In this document: positions 1 through 5,168 of the stretch, piece after piece
Layout: the number at the start of each line of letters is the position of its first letter
How positions within the stretch are numbered: position 1 is the stretch's first letter
DNA from: Microcaldota archaeon
GTDB lineage: Archaea; Micrarchaeota; Micrarchaeia; Anstonellales; Bilamarchaeaceae
Direction of reading: 5' to 3'
Assembly: GCA_030666035.1 (NCBI GenBank)
Contig: DAOUYQ010000072.1
Span: forward strand, 1 to 5,168
Length of the DNA stretch: 5,168 nt
Notes under the pieces: generated by a model
The model's database searches: none
What the model saw: the letters and a program-made list of their open reading frames with translations, nothing else
What the model was told of the DNA's origin: nothing
Made by a program: the position numbers and the translations under genes

Positions 1-22
1 TTACATTCCCACCGCGCTTCCA

Positions 23-36
23 TTTATATATATAAA
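23..36 (+). promoter_or_regulatory. Archaeal TATA box of the hisS operon
   Basis: The 14-base element TTTATATATATAAA is a strong match to the archaeal TATA box and a perfect palindrome. It lies about 48 bases upstream of the hisS start, so initiation about 25 bases downstream of its centre (near position 55) would leave a short leader that still contains the SD. A nearly pure pyrimidine tract (37-57) separates the box from the SD. I see no convincing purine-rich BRE immediately upstream. The start-site position is inferred from the usual archaeal spacing. Confidence 0.8.
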
Positions 37-64
37 CCTTCTCTTTGTCTTCCTATTAAGTTTA

Positions 65-69
65 GAGGT
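65..69 (+). promoter_or_regulatory. Ribosome binding site of hisS
   Basis: GAGGT is complementary to the CACCTCC anti-SD of archaeal 16S rRNA and ends 8 bases before the ATG at 78. In-frame stops at 57-59 and 63-65 rule out any earlier start, so the site and the ATG agree. Confidence 0.75.
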
Positions 70-77
70 ATCACTTA

Positions 78-1292
78 ATGAAAAAAGCAAAGGGGATGAG
101 GGACTTCCTTCCTCAGCAAATGATGCAGAGGGAGAAAATATTCTCTACATTCACTGAAACTTATAGGGAATTCGGCTTCCAGCCATTAGAAACCCCGGCA
201 TTAGAGCTGCTCAGCACCCTCAGGGCAAAAAGCGGAGATGAAATCGCAGGCCAGCTCTTCGAAATAAAGGATTCAGACCTTGCAATGCGCTTTGACCTTA
301 CAGTTCCCCTTTCCCGTGTTGCAGCAAATACCTCTTTTCCCAAGCCGTTTAAGCGCTACCAGATTGGCCCGGTCTGGAGGAGGGAAGAGCCCCAGAAAGG
401 GCGCTTCCGCGAGTTCTGGCAGGCGGATGCAGATATTGTAGGGAGCGCCTCTATGCGTGCAGAAGCCGAGCTTCTTGAGCTTGTTTCTATTGCCCTTACC
501 CGCATTGGCCTAAAAGATTTCAAAATCCTCCTAAACAACCGCAAAATCCTCAATTCAATCCTGGAATATTTTGGAATCTCCAAGAAGCGCAATGAAGTAT
601 TCCGCACTTTAGACAAAATAGATAAAATCGGCTACAAATCAGTCTACCAAACCCTGGAGCCGGTCTTTGGCGAATATTCCGACCAAATCCTGCCCATATT
701 CAACATGAAGGGCACAAATGATGAAAAATTGGATGCACTTGAAAAATACGCCCCTGAAGGGGTGGCCGAAGTGCGCGAAATCCAGAAACTCTTTCCGGGT
801 TTTGCATTTGAGCCTTCCCTTGTCCGGGGATTAGGCTACTATTCGGGCCCGGTATTTGAATTCAAGGGAACCGGAAGCTACAAGGGGAGCCTGGCAGGGG
901 GAGGCAGATACGATGGCCTCTTGGAGCTCTATGGACAGGGTGCCCCCGCAGTTGGATTAAGCTTAGGGGTAGAGAGGATCCTGGTTCTCCTTGGGGAGGA
1001 CAAGGAAAAGAAAACATATACCGAAGTATTTGTAGCTACCCTGCCAGAAACTTATGAAAACGGGTTATCTGCTGCAAAAGAACTCCGGGCAAAAGGAATA
1101 TCCACAGAAACCGACTTAATTGGGAGAAATCTCAAAAAGCAGCTGGATTACGCCCGTGCCCTCATAATCCCCTGGGTAATCATAATCGGAAAAAAAGAAG
1201 TTGCAGAGAAAAAAGTAATGCTCAGGAACATGATGGAGGGCAAAGAAGAGAAAATCACCCTCCCAGCAGCAATAAAGAAAATAAAAGGTTAA
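78..1292 (+). CDS. hisS: Histidyl-tRNA synthetase (HisRS), class IIa
   Basis: This cytoplasmic enzyme charges tRNA-His with histidine using ATP. The 404 residues are complete and close to, or slightly below, the usual archaeal length. Visible landmarks in order: the N-terminal KGMRDFLP typical of HisRS; the archaeal/eukaryotic-type RFDLTVPLSR (71-80, where bacteria have a different motif); motif 2 with IGPVWRREEPQKGRFREFWQ (96-115), containing the ATP-binding arginine region; the HisRS-specific loop LVRGLGYY (248-255), whose R250 matches the catalytic arginine; the second histidine motif AGGGRYDGLLELYG (273-286); motif 3 VGLSLGVERI (292-301) with the class II arginine; and a C-terminal anticodon-binding domain from about residue 315. 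The usual LVRGLDYY reads LVRGLGYY here. The gene is first in a likely operon, preceded by a TATA box and a GAGGT SD, and the antiporter gene starts 4 bases after its stop. Confidence 0.97.
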   Translation: MKKAKGMRDFLPQQMMQREKIFSTFTETYREFGFQPLETPALELLSTLRAKSGDEIAGQLFEIKDSDLAMRFDLTVPLSRVAANTSFPKPFKRYQIGPVWRREEPQKGRFREFWQADADIVGSASMRAEAELLELVSIALTRIGLKDFKILLNNRKILNSILEYFGISKKRNEVFRTLDKIDKIGYKSVYQTLEPVFGEYSDQILPIFNMKGTNDEKLDALEKYAPEGVAEVREIQKLFPGFAFEPSLVRGLGYYSGPVFEFKGTGSYKGSLAGGGRYDGLLELYGQGAPAVGLSLGVERILVLLGEDKEKKTYTEVFVATLPETYENGLSAAKELRAKGISTETDLIGRNLKKQLDYARALIIPWVIIIGKKEVAEKKVMLRNMMEGKEEKITLPAAIKKIKG

Positions 1293-1296
1293 ATCA

Positions 1297-2676
1297 ATGC
1301 ACAAAAAAATACTCCATAAGCTCAAGCACATAAAAACGGTCCAGAAAAAACTTCTAAAGCCGTTATTCTACTACTCACTCATAGTGCTATTTATCGTTCT
1401 GTTTATCTCTGTAATCAAAACAAGCATCTTTCCTGAAGAAGCTGGAGCAGCGCACGAACACCTAATCTTTGAAATGGTATTCCTTTTCCTCCTGGCAATA
1501 CTTGCCAGAAGCGTTGTTAGTTACCTCAAGCAGCCCACAGTTCTCATCCTGATGTTGTTGGGAGTTGCGATGAGCCCTTCATTCCTTTCCCTAATATGGC
1601 CGCCCCTGGCAAGCCTTTTTTCATTCGTTCCTGCCGGAGCCCCAACTATCTTCCAGCATGAAGAGCTGATAACTATCTTTGCAATGTTTGGGGCAATAGT
1701 CCTGATGTTCAAGGTTGGGCTCCATTCCAGCATCCATAAAATTTTCACAAGGGACAATGCAATTGTTGCAATATTGGGAATAGTTTTTCCCTTCATTGCA
1801 GGGTACTTCTTTGCAATCTGGAGCGGCGGAGAGTTCCTGTATGCACTCTTTATGGGTGCAGCCTTAACAGCAACAAGTGTAGGGGTAACTGCAGCAATTC
1901 TGCAGGAAATGAAATTAATGGAAAAGAAATTTGCCCAGATGATAATGGGTGCTGCAATTATAGATGATATCCTCTCCCTTCTCGTCCTTTCCCTTGTAAT
2001 GAATATGCCAACTTCCCTTGATGCAGCAGCCCTGGAGCCATTTGCCATGGTGATAATCTATTCAGCAGTGTTCCTAATCGGCGGCTCCATTGTTGGAAAA
2101 TACTTTGTTGAGAAGAAAGTAAATGTAATGAAAATAAATGATAAAACCCTCCTTTATGTTTTCTCGTTTGTATTTCTTTATGCATATATTGCCGAATTCA
2201 TAGGCCTATCCAGCATTGTAGGTGCATTCCTGGCAGGAGTGCTCCTCAATTACAGCAAAAATGCACAAGAGATAAATGAGCGCTCCCAGGCGCTGGAACT
2301 CATTTTCACCCCAGTATTCTTTATCTCCCTGGGAATGCTTGTTGATGTAAATGCAGTAGCTGAATTTTTTTGGCCGATAATCGTAATATCCATAATTGCA
2401 GTAGTTACCAAGCTTGGGGGCTGTGGAATAGGGGCATTTTTCTCAGGCCTCAGCAAAAGAGACTCCACACTTGTTGGGATTGGAATGTGCCCCCGTGGGG
2501 AAGTTGCCCTGATTATCGCAGTTTTTGGCCTTTCTGCTGGCGCACTCACAATTCCGGAATATTCAATAATTACTGCAATGGCGTTTATTACGACAATTAT
2601 AGTCCCGCCAATATTCCAGCGCCTAATCAAAAAGAAACCAGAAGAAGCAACAGCCAAAGGGGGTGCTCCCGCATGA
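1297..2676 (+). CDS. Monovalent cation:proton antiporter, CPA2 (NapA/Kef-like) family
   Basis: This integral membrane protein probably exchanges Na+ (or K+) for H+ across the cytoplasmic membrane. The 459 residues are dominated by about 12-13 hydrophobic segments. Family marks seen: TATSVGVTA (191-199), typical of the crossover helix of Na_H_Exchanger (PF00999) proteins; the paired aspartates D223-D224 in GAAIIDDILSLL, the ion-binding site; SLGMLVDV (344-351); a lysine in TKLGG (K372) that may match the helix-10 lysine of NapA; and MCPRGEVALI (397-406). In this superfamily a DD pair is associated with electrogenic Na+/H+ exchange as in NapA and NhaA, whereas KefC-type proteins carry QD; the ion preference is therefore an inference. 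An extra N-terminal hydrophobic helix (about 23-41) follows a lysine/histidine-rich start. No C-terminal TrkA/RCK domain follows. AGGT at 1286-1289, inside the end of hisS, serves as SD; the stop overlaps the next start (ATGA). Confidence 0.92.
   Translation: MHKKILHKLKHIKTVQKKLLKPLFYYSLIVLFIVLFISVIKTSIFPEEAGAAHEHLIFEMVFLFLLAILARSVVSYLKQPTVLILMLLGVAMSPSFLSLIWPPLASLFSFVPAGAPTIFQHEELITIFAMFGAIVLMFKVGLHSSIHKIFTRDNAIVAILGIVFPFIAGYFFAIWSGGEFLYALFMGAALTATSVGVTAAILQEMKLMEKKFAQMIMGAAIIDDILSLLVLSLVMNMPTSLDAAALEPFAMVIIYSAVFLIGGSIVGKYFVEKKVNVMKINDKTLLYVFSFVFLYAYIAEFIGLSSIVGAFLAGVLLNYSKNAQEINERSQALELIFTPVFFISLGMLVDVNAVAEFFWPIIVISIIAVVTKLGGCGIGAFFSGLSKRDSTLVGIGMCPRGEVALIIAVFGLSAGALTIPEYSIITAMAFITTIIVPPIFQRLIKKKPEEATAKGGAPA
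2659..2665 (+). promoter_or_regulatory. Ribosome binding site deciding the start of the HisA-like gene
   Basis: GGGGGTG sits inside the last codons of the antiporter gene and ends 7 bases before the ATG at 2673. Together with the ATGA stop/start overlap it fixes that start. The same reading frame is open much further upstream (from 2370), but that part overlaps the antiporter and translates to a tryptophan/asparagine-rich shadow sequence. Confidence 0.65.
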
Positions 2677-3197
2677 GCATATTGAGCGTCCCCCGAATTT
2701 ACCTTAAGGGAAAAACAGCATACCGCAAGCAGCTTGGAACACTCAAGCCCATGGGAAATGCAATAAAGATAGCAAAAAGGCTCCGGGAGCGCATTGGCAC
2801 CGAACTCATACACATAGTTGACCTGGATGCGCTAAAGGGAAAGAAAACCAATTATAGTATCTACGACCACCTCACTTTCATAATGTATGTGCAGGTGGAA
2901 GTAAAGCCTGAGCCCAAAATGATCAAGCCGCTCCTGAATGTCGGCGCAAGAGTGGTAATTGATATGCCTTCTAAAGTTGAGCTTAAGCAATACGAAGATA
3001 AAAAGCGCCTCCTCGTAGGAAGAATCACCCCGCGCTCAAAATGCTCCCTTGAGGATGTGTACGATGTTTACCTTGATGGGGAATCCCCCCTAAAGCTCAA
3101 GGAACTCCTCAAAAAGAAAAAGCGCGTTTTTGTAAACAAAGGCCAGAATACGAAAAATACAAAAGTTTTTGGCAGGATTGGGCCCCCAGAAATCTAG
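2673..3197 (+). CDS. Short HisA/HisF-like barrel-related protein, function unknown
   Basis: The protein is 174 residues. It resembles HisA (ProFAR isomerase) along most of its length: strand 1 SVPRIYLKGK (5-14) against the family's IPAIDLKDGK; a helix GNAIKIAKRL (28-37); strand 2 IHIVDLDALKGK (46-57), very close to the HisA VDLDGA signature; N60; strand 3 YVQVEV (72-77); and LLNVGARVVID (87-97) against the usual Ga-RVVIGT. True HisA is about 240 residues and uses aspartates on strands 1 and 5. Here the strand-1 position is Y10 and the segment that looks like strand 5 (RLLVGRITPR, 112-121) has no aspartate. The GGG phosphate loop after strand 3 is also absent. I therefore do not expect isomerase activity; a binding or structural role, or a homologue of uncharacterised archaeal HisA-related proteins, is more likely. 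No other histidine-biosynthesis gene is nearby. The start overlaps the antiporter stop as ATGA, implying translational coupling. The family link comes from motif reading, not a search. Confidence 0.6.
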   Translation: MSILSVPRIYLKGKTAYRKQLGTLKPMGNAIKIAKRLRERIGTELIHIVDLDALKGKKTNYSIYDHLTFIMYVQVEVKPEPKMIKPLLNVGARVVIDMPSKVELKQYEDKKRLLVGRITPRSKCSLEDVYDVYLDGESPLKLKELLKKKKRVFVNKGQNTKNTKVFGRIGPPEI

Positions 3198-3224
3198 CCC
3201 CACCTTCTATAGAATGCCAATACA

Positions 3225-3232
3225 TTTATAAA
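3225..3232 (+). promoter_or_regulatory. Archaeal TATA box of the L10e operon
   Basis: TTTATAAA is a consensus archaeal TATA box, again palindromic, 57 bases upstream of the L10e start in the only intergenic region of the window (3198-3289). By normal spacing, transcription would begin around 3253-3256, leaving a leader of about 35 bases with an SD. The first operon's TATA box has the same CATTTATA left flank. Confidence 0.78.
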
Positions 3233-3278
3233 CAATCCGACACATATTTTTCTATTCACTTAAACAACTGCAATTAAA

Positions 3279-3283
3279 GGGAG
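3279..3283 (+). promoter_or_regulatory. Ribosome binding site of L10e
   Basis: GGGAG ends 6 bases before the ATG at 3290 and matches the anti-SD reasonably well. It supports the start that also gives the standard L10e N-terminus (MAIRPAKC). Confidence 0.65.
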
Positions 3284-3289
3284 ATTTAC

Positions 3290-3814
3290 ATGGCAATCAG
3301 ACCAGCTAAATGTGTACGTGACGGCAACAAAGTTGCATGGACAAGGTTTTCCAAGAGAAAACCAAGAAAATCTTATATAAAGACGATGCCGCACAAGGAG
3401 CTTAACCAGCACCGGATGGGAACAAGCAAAGATGACTATGATGCAGCATACAGCCTGGTCCTCAAAGATGATATTCTTATCCTTAGGGACAATGCAATTG
3501 AAGCAGCAAGGCAGTCCACAAATAAGGTCCTGGAGACCAGGATGCCAGGCAATTACTACTTTATAGTGCGGCCCTACCCACACCACATAATCAGGGAAAA
3601 CAAGATGGTAGCTGGTGCGGGGGCAGACCGTATCCAGAAAGGGATGAGGCGTTCCTTTGGGAAGCCCATAGACAGGGCAGCCAGGCTCAAGAAAAAACAG
3701 GCACTTTTCACAGTATATGTGTACAAAGGAAAGAGCAGCGAAGCAACAGTAAGGGAAGCATTCAGGAGAGCCAGGATGAAACTCTCCGGGAAATTTTCCA
3801 TGGTAGCCGAATAG
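3290..3814 (+). CDS. rpl10e: Large-subunit ribosomal protein L10e (uL16)
   Basis: This is a component of the 50S subunit near the tRNA-binding sites, needed for late subunit maturation and tRNA positioning; it is the archaeal/eukaryotic counterpart of bacterial L16. The 174 residues match the usual archaeal length. Recognisable parts are the N-terminal RPAKC (4-8), NAIEAARQSTNK (68-79), the strongly conserved RPYPHHIIRENKM (94-106) and GAGADRIQKGMRRSFGKP (109-126), followed by AAR at 130-132 and a C-terminal helix ending in ARMKLSGKF. The loop around 103-121 contacts tRNA in known ribosomes. The N-terminal third (about 11-46) is more basic and more divergent than typical archaeal copies, including the stretch that usually ends in the FDMGN-like motif. 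The gene opens the second transcription unit, with its own TATA box and SD. The next gene's SD overlaps its TAG stop, so the two are probably co-transcribed. Confidence 0.97.
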   Translation: MAIRPAKCVRDGNKVAWTRFSKRKPRKSYIKTMPHKELNQHRMGTSKDDYDAAYSLVLKDDILILRDNAIEAARQSTNKVLETRMPGNYYFIVRPYPHHIIRENKMVAGAGADRIQKGMRRSFGKPIDRAARLKKKQALFTVYVYKGKSSEATVREAFRRARMKLSGKFSMVAE

Positions 3815-3819
3815 AGGTG
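3814..3819 (+). promoter_or_regulatory. Strong ribosome binding site selecting a TTG start
   Basis: GAGGTG is fully complementary to the archaeal anti-SD and overlaps the last base of the L10e stop codon. It ends 5 bases before TTG at 3825, the first permissible start in the long downstream frame. An ATG at 3821 lies only one base after the SD and opens just six codons before TGA, so it is unlikely to be the real start. Confidence 0.7.
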
Positions 3820-3824
3820 TATGC

Positions 3825-5168
3825 TTGATAAGTATCGATGAGGAAGATTTCCTGATTGCAACGGATATAGACAAGCTCATTGACATACTCTCTACGAAAA
3901 AAGATGTTGAAGTTGGAAAGCTCTCAAAAGAACTGAAAATGAGGCGCAAGGAAGTGGAAAAATGGCTCCACGTTCTTGAAGAGGAAGGTGTTGTCAGCCT
4001 TGTGCACCGGATGGGCTCTCTTTATGCAGTTTGGGTAATGGATGAGCAGCCAATGCTGCAGCCCAAGAGGGCAAAACGCCCGGAGGCACCTGAAATACAA
4101 GAACTGGATATTCAGGAAACTGAAGTGGAATTCGGCGAACCCATGGACCTTACCGCTGAAATTGGTGAAATGGCTCCAGTGTGTGCACCGAAAAAATCAT
4201 TGTTCTCAGGAATTTTCAGGGGCAAAAAGAAACCCAAAAAGAAAATTAAAGCAAAAAAAGAAATGCCCCGGCTTAAGCTGGATGAGGAACCTCCAACCAA
4301 AGGCGAAATAGTCCAGGAAACAGTTGAAGAGGAATACATTGAGCCCCCAAAGCCAAAAAAGCCAGCACAGGCTGCACCGCTTCCCCCAATGGCAACATAT
4401 TCTGAGCCTCCGGTTCCCATGAAAAAGAAGCTGGAAAAAAGCAAATTCCTAAAGCTCCCTCCAAGGCAAACCGGAGAGCTCAAAGAGAAACTTGATGAAT
4501 ACCTGCACCTTATCCGTGAAGGAAAGGGAGAGCTCAAGGCCCTGGAAAGCGAAAAAGAACGAATCCACAGGGAAGGCTTCCTCTCCCTTGAAAAAGAGTT
4601 CGAAGCCACCCTTGATAATCTGGAATATGCTCTTCTTGAAAAAGAAAAAAGAATCCTGGAAGCAAAGGAGCGGATGTCCACTCTTCCGGAAAAAGTAGGA
4701 GAAATAGACCAGATGCAGAAAACCCTGCACAAATTTGACTCAGAGGCAAACACCCTCCTTTCCAAAACAAAAAATGGCCTGGACACCGGATGGGCCAACC
4801 TCCGCGAAGCAAGCGAGGAACTTTCTGGGGAACTTGTCAAAGGCGAAGAGGAGGTAATGCGCGACAGGAGCCGCATGATGCAGCTCCGTGATATGCTGCA
4901 GTCCATAGGGCATGCTGAGTCCCAGCTCAAGGAAACCCTTGAATCCGGCAGGCTCACAATAGATGATATGGAAGAAAAGCTCCGCACGGTTGAAGAATCC
5001 ATGGATGACCTTGTGGATTCCCGTGCAATAATCAGTGAGCGCGTTGAACACATCCAAACCAGCCTGGAACGGCGCATGCGAAGCCTTGAAGAGCTTAGGG
5101 CAGAGCTTGAGCGCATTGAAAAAATAGAGAGCTGGTTCAGGGAGTATTCTGATGATTATGCAGTTAAG
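3825..5168 (+). CDS. Winged-helix / long coiled-coil protein, 3' end beyond the window
   Basis: I do not recognise a named family. From the TTG at 3825 the frame is open for 448 codons to the window edge without a stop, so the protein is partial. Visible layout: residues 12-72 look like a winged helix-turn-helix, with helix 1 DIDKLIDILSTKK, EVGKLSKELKM as the second helix, RRKEVEKWLHVLEEEGVV as recognition helix and the strand-rich wing SLVHRMGSLYAVWV. Residues 73-131 are acidic and proline-containing. A lysine cluster RGKKKPKKKIKAKK (132-145) follows, then a proline-rich linker to about 214 (EPPKPKKPAQAAPLPP at 173-188). From about 215 to 435 the sequence is charged, helix-favouring and heptad-like, with almost no proline (L287-P288 is an exception), which indicates a long coiled coil. 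No membrane segment or ATPase motif is visible. The gene follows L10e by 10 bases with a strong SD, so it is probably in the same operon. DNA binding, a structural nucleoid role or transcription regulation are all possible; only the domain layout is supported. Confidence 0.85.
   Translation, partial: MISIDEEDFLIATDIDKLIDILSTKKDVEVGKLSKELKMRRKEVEKWLHVLEEEGVVSLVHRMGSLYAVWVMDEQPMLQPKRAKRPEAPEIQELDIQETEVEFGEPMDLTAEIGEMAPVCAPKKSLFSGIFRGKKKPKKKIKAKKEMPRLKLDEEPPTKGEIVQETVEEEYIEPPKPKKPAQAAPLPPMATYSEPPVPMKKKLEKSKFLKLPPRQTGELKEKLDEYLHLIREGKGELKALESEKERIHREGFLSLEKEFEATLDNLEYALLEKEKRILEAKERMSTLPEKVGEIDQMQKTLHKFDSEANTLLSKTKNGLDTGWANLREASEELSGELVKGEEEVMRDRSRMMQLRDMLQSIGHAESQLKETLESGRLTIDDMEEKLRTVEESMDDLVDSRAIISERVEHIQTSLERRMRSLEELRAELERIEKIESWFREYSDDYAVK

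Noticed and set aside
1..77. Possible end of an upstream gene in the leader
   Set aside because: One plus-strand frame is open from position 1 to a TAA at 76-78, but it runs through the TATA box and pyrimidine tract and is too short to judge; no coding signal is visible.
2370..2672. N-terminal extension of the HisA-like frame upstream of 2673
   Set aside because: It lies wholly inside the conserved antiporter gene in another frame, covers the conserved CPRGEVALI region, and has no SD. The ATGA start at 2673 gives a better protein.
3247..3251. TTTTT tract after the first operon as a transcription terminator
   Set aside because: Archaeal terminators can be short T tracts, but this one is only five bases, has no stem, and lies between the L10e TATA box and its predicted start site, so it is more likely part of the initiation region. 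Where the first operon ends cannot be decided from sequence.
3260..3949. A 229-codon minus-strand frame across L10e and the start of the coiled-coil gene
   Set aside because: It overlaps the unmistakable L10e gene and its translation is cysteine/phenylalanine-rich with no family features.
4042..4311. An 89-codon plus-strand frame within the coiled-coil gene
   Set aside because: It is a frame-shifted reading of the linker region; the main frame is continuous through it with sensible composition.
4473..4537. Direct repeat GGAGAGCTCAA at 4473-4483 and 4527-4537
   Set aside because: Both copies encode GELK in the same frame of the coiled coil, so the repeat is explained by similar residues and codon bias; no third copy at that spacing was seen.
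4112..5116. A 334-codon open frame on the minus strand opposite the coiled-coil gene
   Set aside because: Its translation is serine/arginine-rich low-complexity sequence with no recognisable motif. It mirrors the glutamate/leucine/lysine-rich codons of the plus-strand coiled coil, which avoids stop codons on the other strand.

Overview
The window comes from an archaeal chromosome and reads as a normal housekeeping region: five protein genes, all on the + strand, with almost no non-coding DNA. The archaeal evidence is direct. Two TATA-box promoters of the TTTATA/TATAAA type are visible, with Shine-Dalgarno (SD) sequences of the GAGGTG type. The histidyl-tRNA synthetase is of the archaeal/eukaryotic kind, and the ribosomal protein is archaeal L10e (uL16), not bacterial L16. 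The compact layout, short proteins and divergent conserved motifs would suit a small-genome DPANN-like lineage, but I cannot assign a phylum from the sequence alone.

Layout. Positions 1-77 hold a strong TATA box and a purine-rich SD. The first transcription unit then runs hisS (78-1292), a CPA2-type Na+/H+ or K+/H+ antiporter (1297-2676) and a short protein that looks like a reduced HisA-type (beta/alpha)-barrel (2673-3197). The gaps are +4 nt and an ATGA overlap, so the three are almost certainly co-transcribed. A 92-nt intergenic region (3198-3289) carries a second TATA box and starts the second unit: the ribosomal protein L10e gene (3290-3814), followed with a 10-nt gap by a large open reading frame from a TTG codon at 3825 that runs off the right edge. 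The visible 448 residues are a winged-helix domain, a charged proline- and lysine-rich linker and a long coiled coil.

How the genes fit together. hisS and L10e are translation genes. The antiporter is a membrane ion-homeostasis gene that probably shares the hisS promoter. The HisA-like protein and the winged-helix/coiled-coil protein have no assigned function. They are the two parts worth attention: the first because it has the look of a HisA barrel without its catalytic aspartates and at about 70% of the usual length, the second because it couples a putative DNA-binding head to a long coiled coil and is co-expressed with a ribosomal protein. I see no mobile elements, CRISPR arrays, RNA genes or obvious horizontal-transfer signals, and no gene-free stretch longer than 100 bases.
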